A model generated the notes under the pieces. It was not told the origin of the DNA and made no database searches. It worked only from the letters and a program-made list of their open reading frames with translations. A DNA stretch of 64,000 bases from JACVRW01 sp963811055. GTDB lineage: Bacteria > Actinomycetota > Thermoleophilia > Solirubrobacterales > Thermoleophilaceae. Shown here piece by piece: positions 44,768 through 54,100 of this stretch. Every line of letters begins with the position of its first letter. The first letter of the stretch is position 1. The stretch is from assembly GCA_963811055.1 (NCBI GenBank), contig CAWEPQ010000020.1, positions 248,001-312,000 on the forward strand, given 5' to 3'. The translations under genes were made by a program, and so were the position numbers.

Positions 44768-45855
44768 ATGTCCAGGCACCCGAGGCTGCGGCCGTAGAGG
44801 CGCGCACCGACCGGCTGGTGGCCGCGCTGGCCGAGCAGGGGCTCGATTGCCTGCTCGTGACCAACCTCCTGAACGTGCGCTACCTCACCGGCTTCACCGG
44901 CACCAACGGCGCATGCATCGTCACCCCGACTGAGCGCGTTTTCGTAACCGACTTCCGCTACGTGGAGCAGGCCGAGGCACAGGTGCGCGGCTACGAGCGC
45001 ATCGAGGCGGGCCGCGACATGCTGGGTGACCTGGCCGGGCGCCTCCGCGGGCGCGCCGGGTTCGAGGACTCCGACCTGAGCGTGGCCAAGCACGCCAAGC
45101 TCGGGGAGAAGCTCGCTGCCGGAGCCGAGCTCGTGGCGGCCGGCACCCTTGTGGAGGACCTGCGCGAGGTGAAGGACGCCTCCGAGGTCGCCGCGATGCG
45201 TGCGGCCACGGAGCTGGCCGACGCCGCCTACCGCGACATGCAGGAGCGCGGCCTGGTGGGCCGGACCGAGCGCGAGGTGGCGATCACCGCCACGCGGGCG
45301 ATGGTGGACCGGGGGGCCGAGGGGCCGTCCTTCCCGCCGATCGTGGCGTCGGGCCCCGCGGGCGCGCTGCCGCACGCCGTGCCGCGCGACGTGGAGATCC
45401 CGCCCGGTGTGCTGGTGGTGGTGGACATGGGCGCGCAGGTGGACGGCTACTGCTCGGACTGCACCCGCACGTTCGCCACCGGGCCGTTGGACGACGACGC
45501 CCGCGAGGTCTACGAGCTCGTGCTGCGCGCGCAGGAGGAGGCCCTCGCGGCCACCCGCGCGGGCGCCGAGGTGGCGGCGGTCGACGGGGTGGCCCGCGCG
45601 ATCATCGAGGCGGCCGGTCACGGCGAGCGCTTCGGCCACGGCCTGGGGCATGGTGTGGGACTCGAGGTGCACGAGGGGCCGCGGGTGGCCAAGACGGCCG
45701 CGGGCGTCCTGAAGGAGGGCCACGCGGTGACGGTGGAGCCCGGCGTGTACGTGCCCGGTGAGCTGGGCGTGCGGATCGAGGACCTCGTGATCGTGACCGC
45801 GGGCGAGCCCGACGTGCTCACCGGGTTTCCCAAGGACCTCGTAACCACGGATTGA
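44764..45855 (+). CDS. Xaa-Pro aminopeptidase/dipeptidase, M24B family
   Basis: 363 residues. The N-terminal creatinase-like domain (LVTNLLNVRYLTGFTGTNGACIV) precedes the pita-bread catalytic domain. The five metal ligands are visible: Asp in VVVDMGAQ, Asp in CSDCTRTF, His in GHGLGHGVG, Glu in TVEPGVYVPG, and Glu in RIEDLVIV. It cleaves N-terminal residues next to proline. The position just after the aro genes and the family match PepQ/PepP neighbours of efp in many Gram-positives, but no efp follows here. GTG start overlapping the aroQ stop. Confidence 0.92.
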   Translation: MNVQAPEAAAVEARTDRLVAALAEQGLDCLLVTNLLNVRYLTGFTGTNGACIVTPTERVFVTDFRYVEQAEAQVRGYERIEAGRDMLGDLAGRLRGRAGFEDSDLSVAKHAKLGEKLAAGAELVAAGTLVEDLREVKDASEVAAMRAATELADAAYRDMQERGLVGRTEREVAITATRAMVDRGAEGPSFPPIVASGPAGALPHAVPRDVEIPPGVLVVVDMGAQVDGYCSDCTRTFATGPLDDDAREVYELVLRAQEEALAATRAGAEVAAVDGVARAIIEAAGHGERFGHGLGHGVGLEVHEGPRVAKTAAGVLKEGHAVTVEPGVYVPGELGVRIEDLVIVTAGEPDVLTGFPKDLVTTD

Positions 45856-46589
45856 TCGTTCTCGCAGGCGTCGCCGCCCTTGTCGGCGCGCTCGTGCAGT
45901 CCGCCACGGGCTTTGGCTTCGCGCTGGTGCTGAGTCCCGCGCTGTTCGCGGTCCTGGACCCGTACGAGGCGGTCACCACGATGCTGCTGCTGGGCCCGCC
46001 GCTCAACGTGCTCGTGCTGCTCGACTCGGGCCGCCACGAGGTGCAGGTGCGGCGGCTCGCGCCGATGCTGGTGGCGGCGGTGCCGGGACTCGCGCTCGGC
46101 GTCCTGGCGCTGGAGGCGCTCCCGAAGCCCGTGCTCCAGGTGGCGGTGGGCGCCGCGGTGGTGCTGGCGGCCGCCTGGCAGATGCACCACCGGGCGCGGC
46201 CGGCGGCCCCCGCCGCCGGCGGTAGGGGGCCCGCCTGGGCGGCGGGGCTCGTGAGCGGGGCGCTCACCACCTCGATCAGCATCAGCGGCCCCCCGATCGT
46301 CCTGTGGCTGGAGGCGCTGGGACTGCGGCCCGCCTCGCTGCGGGCCTCGCTGGCCGCGTCCTTTCTGGCGCTCAACCTGGCCGGCGGGGTGGTGGTCGTG
46401 GTGGCCGGCGGCACCGGCGCCGTGCGCCTCGACGTGCTCGTCCCGCTCCTGGCGCTGACCCTGGTGGGCCACGCGCTCGGGATGAGGGCGTTCCGGCGGC
46501 TCGAGGGACCGCGCTTCTCCCTGGTGGCGCTCGGCCTGGTGGTCTGCGCCGGCCTGGCGAGCCTGGTGGCGGGGCTGCTGTCGCTGTAG
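45852..46589 (+). CDS. TSUP/TauE-SafE family membrane permease
   Basis: 245 residues, mostly hydrophobic, with about eight helices arranged as two similar halves. The first half has VGALVQSATGFGFALVLSPALF, the second AAGLVSGALTTSISISGPPIVLWL, the paired motifs of sulfite-exporter TauE/SafE proteins. Substrates in the family include sulfite, sulfoacetate and other small organosulfur anions; the one here is unknown. TTG start overlapping the peptidase stop (TTGA). Confidence 0.85.
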   Translation: MIVLAGVAALVGALVQSATGFGFALVLSPALFAVLDPYEAVTTMLLLGPPLNVLVLLDSGRHEVQVRRLAPMLVAAVPGLALGVLALEALPKPVLQVAVGAAVVLAAAWQMHHRARPAAPAAGGRGPAWAAGLVSGALTTSISISGPPIVLWLEALGLRPASLRASLAASFLALNLAGGVVVVVAGGTGAVRLDVLVPLLALTLVGHALGMRAFRRLEGPRFSLVALGLVVCAGLASLVAGLLSL

Positions 46590-46632
46590 GGCCCGGCTGC
46601 GCAAGGGCGCTTGCACCTCGTCCCCTCGAATG

Positions 46633-46646
46633 CGAACATGTGTTCG
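46633..46646 (+). promoter_or_regulatory. LexA (SOS) box before imuB
   Basis: CGAACATGTGTTCG is an exact match to the Gram-positive/actinobacterial LexA operator CGAAC-N4-GTTCG. It ends five bases before the imuB ATG, so bound LexA would cover the transcription start. The same 18-base sequence (ATGCGAACATGTGTTCGT) recurs before dnaE2. Confidence 0.93.
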
Positions 46647-46651
46647 TATAG

Positions 46652-47878
46652 ATGGTGATCTGTGTTCTCTACCCCCGCTTCGAGCTCCTGGCCGCTCTCG
46701 GGGACCGGAGGGCGCTCCTCTCCGAGCCCGCGGCGCTGGCGCCGGAGGCCGGTCGCGAGCAGGTGCTGGGGGAGGTGTCGGCGCCGGCCGAGGCCTTCGG
46801 AGTGGTCCGGGGGATGCGGCTGGGCGAGGCGCTCGCGCGCTGTCCGGCGCTCCGGCTCGTGCCTCCGGACCCCGAGGGCTCGCGCTCGCTGTGGGGACAC
46901 GTGCTCAACCGGCTGGAGGGGATCGGGGCGGCGGTTGAGTCGGATCGCTCCGGGGCGGCCTTCTTCGAGGCGCGGCCACTCGAGGGCATGCACGGAGGCC
47001 GCCTCGAAGGGGTGCTGTCGGCGGCCCGACGGTCGCTCGGGCCGGGGGCGCGCTTCGGGTCGGCGCCCAGCCGCTTCGCCGCGCACGCCGCGGCGCTCCG
47101 GGCCCGGCCGCGCCGGCGCGGCGCCGGAGGCGGCCCCTCCGGGGCGGCGGTGGTGGTCGAGGAGCGAGCCACGCGCGAGTTCCTCGCTCCGCTTCCGGTC
47201 TCGCTCCTACGCACCAGGCCGGAGCTTCAGGCGCTGCCGGAGATCCTCGAGCAGCTCGGGATCAGGACGCTGGGCGAGCTCGCCGCGCTGCCGTCGCGGG
47301 CGCTGGCCGAGCGGTTCGGGCACCCGGGGCTGCTGGCGCTCGACCTGGCCCGGGGGCGCGACACGGAGCTGGAGCCGCGGCGCCCGCCCGAGCCGGTCAG
47401 CGAGCGGCTCGACCTCCCGGAGGCCGCGTCCGGGCAGCAGCTCGAGCGTGCTCTGGAGCTGCTCGTGGCCAGGGTGCTCGCCCGGCGCGAGCGGCGCGGT
47501 CGCTCGCTCCGGGGGCTCGCCATGTCGGCGCGCTTCGTGGCCGGGGGCACCTGGCGGCTGCCCGTGACCCTGCGGAGGGCCAGCGCCGATCCGGCTCGGA
47601 TCCAGCTGACCCTCGCGCCCAGGCTCGCCGAGCTGCCCGCACCGGCGGAGTCGCTGGCACTCGAGGTGGAGGCCTTCGGGCCGCCGGCACACGACCAGGG
47701 GCAGCTGCTGGACGAGGCGGGTGCCGTCCGGCGAGCACGGCTGGGCGAGGCTGTGCGCCAGGCGCGTCAGGTGGCGGGCACGGATGCCGCCCTCCGGGTG
47801 CTGGACGTGGACCCGGACTCGCGGATCCCGGAGCGCCGCGCGGTCCTCGCGCCGTTTCCCGAGTGGCAGGCCCCGTGA
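46652..47878 (+). CDS. imuB: ImuB, inactive Y-family polymerase-like mutasome subunit
   Basis: 408 residues with Y-family organisation: palm/fingers remnant, a helix-hairpin-helix segment (LPEILEQLGIRTLGELAALPSRALAERFG near residues 193-222) and a C-terminal little-finger-like part. The N-terminal catalytic motif of active Pol IV/V (DMDAFFASVE) reads ICVLYPRFELLAAL, lacking the metal-binding Asp, as in ImuB. ImuB bridges DnaE2 and the sliding clamp during SOS mutagenesis. A LexA box lies immediately upstream, and there is no Shine-Dalgarno, consistent with a leaderless message. No imuA-like gene precedes it. Confidence 0.88.
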   Translation: MVICVLYPRFELLAALGDRRALLSEPAALAPEAGREQVLGEVSAPAEAFGVVRGMRLGEALARCPALRLVPPDPEGSRSLWGHVLNRLEGIGAAVESDRSGAAFFEARPLEGMHGGRLEGVLSAARRSLGPGARFGSAPSRFAAHAAALRARPRRRGAGGGPSGAAVVVEERATREFLAPLPVSLLRTRPELQALPEILEQLGIRTLGELAALPSRALAERFGHPGLLALDLARGRDTELEPRRPPEPVSERLDLPEAASGQQLERALELLVARVLARRERRGRSLRGLAMSARFVAGGTWRLPVTLRRASADPARIQLTLAPRLAELPAPAESLALEVEAFGPPAHDQGQLLDEAGAVRRARLGEAVRQARQVAGTDAALRVLDVDPDSRIPERRAVLAPFPEWQAP

Positions 47879-48126
47879 ACCCGAGCGGGGCGCGTCGTCT
47901 CGGCGCCCCCAGGCCGGTGGTCGTTCGGACGGACGAGCGCGGCGTGCCGATCGCCGTCGCGGGGGTGGCGGTGGAGGGGGTCAGGGAGGAGTGGGTGGTG
48001 GAGGATCGCTGGTGGACGCCGCGCCCGCTGCGCCGCCGCTATTTCGAGCTGGTGCTGGCAAACGGGCGCAATGCGGTGGTCTTCCGCGATCTTGTGGCGG
48101 GAAAATGGCTGTCCCAGCGGGCGTGA
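47875..48126 (+). CDS. DUF6504-type small protein of the ImuB/DnaE2 cassette
   Basis: 83 residues from GTG 47875, which overlaps the imuB stop by four bases. It ends with the pattern REEWVVEDRWWTPRPLRRRYFELVLANGR...VFRDLVAGKWLSQR, the compact Trp/Arg-rich motif of the small proteins that accompany ImuB and DnaE2 in actinobacteria (DUF6504). The function is unknown; co-translation with imuB implies SOS induction. Confidence 0.8.
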   Translation: MNPSGARRLGAPRPVVVRTDERGVPIAVAGVAVEGVREEWVVEDRWWTPRPLRRRYFELVLANGRNAVVFRDLVAGKWLSQRA

Positions 48127-48127
48127 C

Positions 48128-48155
48128 TAAACACCCCGCGCCGGCCCGCCGATAA
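48128..48155 (+). promoter_or_regulatory. Sigma-28-type promoter (TAAA-N16-GCCGATAA)
   Basis: TAAA at 48128-48131 and GCCGATAA at 48148-48155, spacer 16, an exact WhiG/FliA-type match placed two bases after the DUF6504 stop. It reads toward the GGDEF gene at 48216 and uncouples that gene from the SOS unit upstream. Confidence 0.72.
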
Positions 48156-48215
48156 CAAACAAGTGCCGCGGCCCTCGCGCTTGCCTGTCATCCGTTTTTC
48201 GCTGGGTGAAATCCC

Positions 48216-49808
48216 GTGCTGAACACGGGATCCCTGACCGTGATCGGCAGGCTCGGCGCCATGTTCGAGCGCACCGCGTCCGTGCGCTCCGAGGAGGACC
48301 TCCAGCACGTGCTGTGGCAGGTGGCGCACACGATCGGCGAGACGCTCGGCTATCGCGCCGTGGTGGTGAACATCTACCGGCCGGCCTTCGACGACATGTT
48401 CACGGCGGCCGCGGTGGGCTCGGACGACTCCGTCGAGCTGCTGCTCGGCCAGACCACGCTGCGGGAGAACTGGATGCCCCTGTTCGCCCCCGGGTTCGAG
48501 CAGCGCGGCGCCTACTTCGTCCCGCAGGGCGAGTTCGACTGGGATCGCATTCCCGGCCGCACCTACACGCCGGAGATCGAGCCCACTGACGATCCCGATG
48601 CCTGGCAGGCCGACGATGCGCTCTTCGTGCCGCTCCGCGGTACCAGCGGGAAGCTTCTCGGAGTGGTGTCGGTGGACGAGCCCGAGAGCGGGCGCCGGCC
48701 GAGCGAGGCCGACCTCGACGCCCTGGTGGCCAGCTCCAGGCACGCGGCCCTGGCGATCAGGATCGCGCAGGACGTGGCCTCGGCCGCACAGCACCAGCGC
48801 ATGCTCGAGCACGTGCTCGAGGTGTCGGCGCGGCTGGCCCAGGCGGGCGACGTGCCCGCGCTCCTCCAGTCGGTCTGCGACGGCATCCGCGACGCGCTCG
48901 CCTTCGACAAGGTGGTGATCGAGCTGGCCGACGAGCCGCGCGGCACGCTCGTGCCGGTGGCCGCCGCCGGCTGGATGGTGGACGCCCCGGCCGTGAACCC
49001 GGGCATGAGCATGGACTCCTTCGCGCCGCTCTTCACCCCCGAGTTCGAGGTGGCGGGCTGCTACCTCGTGCCGCACGACGCCGCCGAGATCCGTCTCGGC
49101 CCCAAGAGCGTCGAGTACCAGTCCGAGCTCAACGGCCGCGGGCCGCACGCGTGGAACCGCCACTGGCTGCTCGTGCCGCTCTCGGAGCCGGACGGGCGCC
49201 GGATCGGCCTGATCTGGGTGGACGACCCGCGTGACCGGCTGCTGCCCTCACGCACGCGTATGCAGGCACTGCGGCTGTTCGCCAACCAGGCGATGTCGGC
49301 GCTCCACTCGGCCGACCAGGTGGTGCAGCTGCGCTACGAGGCCACCCACGATCCGCTCACCTCGCTCCCGAACCGGCGCGCCCTGCTCGCGCGCCTGCCC
49401 CAGGAGGTCGAGGCGAATGACCGCTCAGACGGGAGCTTCTCGCTCGTGCTGTGCGACATGGACAACCTGAAGACGCTTAACGACACGCTCGGCCACGAGG
49501 CTGGGGACGTGGCGCTGAAGCTGCTCGCCGGGGCGCTGCGCAGCGGGCTGCGGCGCGGCGACAACGCCTACCGGCTCGGTGGGGACGAGTTCGCGGTGGT
49601 GCTGCCCGGCGCCTCACGCCTGGATGCCGAACGGGTCACGCGGCGGCTGCGCGAGGCCACCGCCGCCTGCGCCGCGGAGCCGGTGAAGGCGATCGAGGCG
49701 AGCTTCGGGATCGCCGTGCACGAGCGCGGCGAGGCGCCCGATCGGCTGATGGCCCGTGCCGACGAGGCGCTCTACGGGGACAAGCGCCGGCGCGCGTCGG
49801 CTGCCTGA
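48216..49808 (+). CDS. Diguanylate cyclase with two GAF-like domains
   Basis: 530 residues. Two GAF-type sensor regions occupy about 1-190 and 200-365; the first has RTASVRSEEDLQHVLWQVAHTIGETLGYRAVVVNIY, the second LAQAGDVPALLQSVCDGIRDALAFDKVVIEL. A GGDEF domain spans ~370-525: HDPLTSLPNRRALLARL, LVLCDMDNLKTLNDTLGHEAGDVAL and the intact active site RLGGDEFAVVLP near 453-464, so c-di-GMP synthesis is expected. No transmembrane helix is visible, so it is cytosolic. The start is GTG 48216; a sigma-28-type promoter lies about 60 nt upstream. Confidence 0.93.
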   Translation: MLNTGSLTVIGRLGAMFERTASVRSEEDLQHVLWQVAHTIGETLGYRAVVVNIYRPAFDDMFTAAAVGSDDSVELLLGQTTLRENWMPLFAPGFEQRGAYFVPQGEFDWDRIPGRTYTPEIEPTDDPDAWQADDALFVPLRGTSGKLLGVVSVDEPESGRRPSEADLDALVASSRHAALAIRIAQDVASAAQHQRMLEHVLEVSARLAQAGDVPALLQSVCDGIRDALAFDKVVIELADEPRGTLVPVAAAGWMVDAPAVNPGMSMDSFAPLFTPEFEVAGCYLVPHDAAEIRLGPKSVEYQSELNGRGPHAWNRHWLLVPLSEPDGRRIGLIWVDDPRDRLLPSRTRMQALRLFANQAMSALHSADQVVQLRYEATHDPLTSLPNRRALLARLPQEVEANDRSDGSFSLVLCDMDNLKTLNDTLGHEAGDVALKLLAGALRSGLRRGDNAYRLGGDEFAVVLPGASRLDAERVTRRLREATAACAAEPVKAIEASFGIAVHERGEAPDRLMARADEALYGDKRRRASAA

Positions 49809-49828
49809 GCGGCGGGCTCCCGGGTTGG

Positions 49829-51005
49829 TCAGGGTCGTGGCGACCAGGCGGCGTCGTGGTCGCTGCTGGTGCTGTTGGTCAGGTTGGTCGCGTTGCTCCC
49901 GCCGGCGTCCATCGCGTAGATCTCGTAATTGCCGGTGCGGTTGCTCTCGAAGGCGATCTTGGTGCCGTCAGGCGACCAGGCCGGGGAGAAATCGGTGCTC
50001 GGGTCGACAGTGAGGTTGGTGGGGTTGGAGCCGTCGGCGTCCATCGCGTAGATCTCGAAGTTGCCGTCGCGGTTGCTGATGAAGGCGATCTTGGTGCCGT
50101 CAGGCGACCAGGCCGGTCCGAAGTCGCTGCTCGTGCGGTTGCTGAGGTTGGTGGGGTTGGAGCCGTCGGCGTTCATCGCGTAGACCTCGTCGTTGCCGGT
50201 GCGATTGGTTTCGAAGGCGATCTTGCTCCCGTCCGGCGACCAGGCTGGTGCGCCCTCGGAAGCCGCGTTGTTGCTGAGGTTGGTCGGGATTGCCGCCGTC
50301 GGCGTCCATCACGTAGATCTCACCGTTGCCATCGCGGAAGCTCCTGAAGGCGATCTTGGTGCCGTCAGGCGACCAGGCCGGTGCGGCTTCGTGAGCCTCG
50401 TTGTCGGTGAGGTTGGTCTGGTTGCTTCCGTCGGCGTCCATCACGTAGACCTCTTGGTCGCCGCCATAGTTGATGGCGTAGGCGATCTTGGTGCCGTCAG
50501 GCGACCAGGCCGGCTGGAAGTCACTGCCCAGGATGTTGGTCAGGTTGGTCTGGTCGCTCCCGTCGGCGTCCATCGCGTAGATCTCCAGGTTGCCGGTGCG
50601 GTCTGCGTTGAAGGCGATCCCGGAGGTGCCGCCGGCGGTCTTGGTGGTGAAGGTGCGGTCGGTCTGGCAGACGACGCGGCCGGGGTCTTCTTCCTCGTCC
50701 TTGACGCAGAGCTGGAAGTGGTAGGTGGTGTCGGCGTCGAGGCCGGCGACGGGCTGAGAGACGGGGTGGGGCTGGTCGTCGGCGATCGCGACGGTGCGGT
50801 GCGGGGTCTCGGATCCGTAGCCGGTGGTCTCGCCGTAGCGCCACCAGAACTCGGTGTCGCCAGCGAAGCTCGAGTAGATGTCGGCGTTCAGCGTCGCGCC
50901 GGTGTCGGAGACGTAGGTCGTGAGCTTCGGATCGCCCGCTGCGCAACCGGCAGCGAACAGCACGACAGCGACAGCGGCGGCGGCGAGGCCACGACTCATT
51001 TTCAC
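49829..51005 (-). CDS. PD40/TolB-like beta-propeller lipoprotein (frame-shifted)
   Basis: A signal peptide with lipobox-like AAGC (Cys21) leads to a ~110-residue fibronectin-like region (TYVSDTGATLNADIYSS..., TTYHFQLCVKDEEEDPG). Then come six PD40 repeats, each containing EIYAMDADGSN.TNLT and SPDGTKIAF. PD40 repeats build TolB-type beta-propellers used for protein or ligand binding outside the membrane. The frame breaks in GGG 50286-50288 (CCC on the coding strand); removing one base restores GGNPTNLSNN and the last repeats. The repeat DNA is itself conserved in units of ~120 nt. It is divergent from dnaE2. Confidence 0.82.
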
Positions 51006-51096
51006 ATCTCCCCTGCTAGGGACCCGGAGGGCGTCGGGCGAACCTAACCCAGCCCGTGGGGCGATGCGCCGTTAACCCTCGTCCTTGACCCTGATG

Positions 51097-51110
51097 CGAA
51101 CATGTGTTCG
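51097..51110 (+). promoter_or_regulatory. LexA (SOS) box before dnaE2
   Basis: CGAACATGTGTTCG, identical to the box before imuB including two flanking bases on each side. Its last base is the first base of the proposed GTG start of dnaE2. An alternative in-frame GTG (51104) lies wholly inside the box. Confidence 0.93.
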
Positions 51111-54100
51111 TGTCCTATGTAGAGCTCCACTGCCACTCGGCGTACTCCTTCCTCGACGGGGCTTCGCATCCGACTGAGCTTGCGGGGGTCGCCGCCGAAC
51201 AGGGCCACAGCGCCCTCGCGCTGACCGACCACGACGGCCTTCACGGCGCTATGGAGATGGCGGGCGCGCTGCGCGCCCTCGGGGTGCGCCCGATCACCGG
51301 AGCGGAGCTCACGCTCGACGACGGCACGCACCTCACGCTCCTGTGCGAGACGCGCCAGGGGTATACGAACCTCTGCCGGCTGATCACCTCGGCCCACTGG
51401 CGCACCCGGCGCTGGGCTCGCGAGGGCTGGACCGAGCCGGCGCCCGGGGTGCGCGCCGGAAGGCGGCCCTCCCAAGACCCGCTCGACGACCAGCCGGCCG
51501 TGACGCTCGAGGAGATCGAGCACAACGCCGAGGGGCTCGTGTGCCTCTCGGGTTGCGCCCGTGACGGCGCGGTGGCCAGCCGGGTGGAGGCGGGCGACCA
51601 TCCCGGCGCGGCTGCGATAGCGCGGAGGCTGCTGCGGGCCTTCGGGCCGGAGCGCCTGCGCATAGAGCTCCAGCGGCCCTTCGCCCGCAACGACCGCCGC
51701 CGCAACCGCCTGCTCGGCGAGCTGGCCGAGCGGCTCGGGGTGCCGTGCGTGGCCACCGGCAACGTTCACGTCCACGCGTTCGAGCGCGTGCCGCTCCAGG
51801 ACGCGATGGTGGCGGTCCGCCTGGGCGCGACCCTCGACGAGACCGAGCCCCGGCGGCGCGGCAACTCCTCCCACGTGCTCGCTCCGCCCGAGCGGATGGC
51901 CGAGCGCTTCCGCGAGCATCCCGGCGCCGTGGAGGAGACCGGCCGGCTGGCGGAGCGCCTGCGGTTCGACCTCACCGAGGACCTCGGCTACCGCTACCCC
52001 GGCTCGGAGGACGAGAGCGCCGACCGGCGCCTGGCCGAGCTGTGCGGGTCGCGCATGGACGAGCGCTACGGCAGCAGGAGCATCCGCGCGGCGGCCGAGA
52101 GCAGGCTCGAGGAGGAGCTGCGCGTGATCCGCCACCTCGGGCTGTCCGGCTTCTTCCTCCTCCACCGCGACCTGCTCGAGCTTGCGCGCGAGGTGGCGGT
52201 GGACGTGCGCGGCCCCGAATCCGCCCGCCGGCTGCTGCCGCCCGGCCGTGGCCGCGGCTCCAGCGTGTCGTCGATCGTCTGCTACCTCACCGGCCTCTCG
52301 CACGTGGACCCGGTGGAGAACGAGCTGTTCCTCGGGCGCTTCCTGAACGAGGAGCTCACCGCCCTGCCGGACATCGACCTCGACTTCCCGCGCGACATCC
52401 GGGACGTGCTCATCCCGCGCGTGCACGACCGCTACGGCCGCGATCGCTGCGCGCTGGTGGCCGCGTTCGCCACCTTCCAGGTGCGCTCGGCGGTGCGCGA
52501 CTTCGCGAAGGCGCTGGGGCTGCCGCCCGGCGAGATCGAGCGGCTGGCCCGCGCCGTGGACCCCTGGAAGACCCGCAACGACATCGAGGGCGACGTGCCG
52601 CCCGGCCGCTCGCCGCGCTGGGAGGCGCTCGTGCGGCTCGCGCGCGACGCCTGGAGCCTCCCGCGCCACCAGTCCCAGCATCCCGGCGGCATGGTCATCT
52701 CCACGCAGCCGCTGATCGACCTCTGTCCCGTCCAGCCGGCGTCGATGGAGGGGCGCCAGATGGTGCAGTGGGACAAGGACTCCTGCGGCGACGCGGGCTT
52801 CCTCAAGATCGACCTGCTCGGCCTGGGGATGCTCTCGGCCGTCGAGCGCTGCGTGGACGAGATCGCCCGCGTCCGGGGTGAGCGCATCGACCTCTCGCGC
52901 ATCCCCTACGACGACCAGGAGGTCTACGGGAGCATCCAGGAGGCGGAGACGATGGGCGTCTTCCAGATCGAGAGCCGGGCCCAGATGCAGAGCCTGGTGC
53001 GCACCCGCCCGGAGAACCTCGACGACCTCACCGTCCAGGTGGCGCTCGTGCGGCCCGGGCCGATCCAGGGCGGCGCGGTGCACCCCTACATCGAGCGCCG
53101 CAAGCGCCTGCGCGAGGACCCCTCGTTCCAGGTGCCCTACCTGCATCCCTCGCTCGAGCCGGTGCTTCGCGACACCCTCGGGGCGATCGTCTTCCAGGAT
53201 CAGGTCCTGGAGGTGGCGATGGCCTTCGCGGGCTTCCGGGCCGGCGAGGCGGAGGGGTTGCGCCGTGCGATGAGCCGGCGCCGCTCGGAGGCGGCCATCC
53301 GCGCCTACGAGGAGAAGTTCGTGGCCGGTGCGATGGCCAACCGCGCCTCGCGCGAGGTGGCCGAAAAGGTCTGGTCCCAGATCGTCGGCTTCTCCGGGTT
53401 CGGCTTCCCGAAGGCGCACTCGGCGGCCTTCGGCCTGCTCGCCTACCAGTCCACCTGGCTGCGGGTGCACTACGGGCCGGAGTTCCTGTGCGCGTTGCTG
53501 AACGAGCAGCCGATGGGGTTCTACCCGCCGGACACGCTGGTGCACGAGGCGCAGAGGCGGGGGATGGCCGTGCTGTCGCCGTCGGTGGTCATGAGCCAGG
53601 CCGAGTGCCGGGTCGAGACGGCCGCGCCGCTCGCCGTCCGGGTCGGCCTCGGCTACGTGAACGGCGTTCGGGAGCAGGAGGTGCGGGCCATGGTCGAGGA
53701 GCGGGAGCGGGGTGGGGGCTGGCGCTCGCTCGGGGACCTGGCCGGGCGCTCCGGGGCGTTCGCCGAGACGCTCGGCCGGCTCGCCTGGGCCGGGGCGTGC
53801 GACGAGCTTGTGGACGGCGCGGAGGAGTCGCGGCGCCGGCGGGCGCTGTGGGAGCTCGGGGTGGCGGTGCCCGGCAACGCGGTGCCGGAGGGCACCCAGC
53901 TGGCCCTACCGCTCGAGCCCCACGAAGGGCCGGAGCTGCGCGCCCTGTCGGCCTGGGAGCGGATGCTCGCCGACTACGGATCCACCGGGATCACGCTGCG
54001 GGAGCATCCGCTGGAGCTGATGCGACCGAGCCTCCCCGGCGACCTCCGCACGAGCGAGGAGCTCGAGCGCCACCAGGACGGCAGGCGGGTGAGGGTCGCG

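Noticed and set aside
49829..50620. Regularly spaced ~120-nt repeats resembling an array
   Set aside because: They are in-frame PD40 protein repeats with degenerate sequence; there are no constant repeats with unique spacers, so not CRISPR.
51044..53545. An 833-codon open frame antisense to dnaE2
   Set aside because: Its translation is low-complexity His/Arg/Gly/Leu-rich sequence typical of the reverse strand of GC-rich genes, with no motif; dnaE2 on the plus strand is fully supported.
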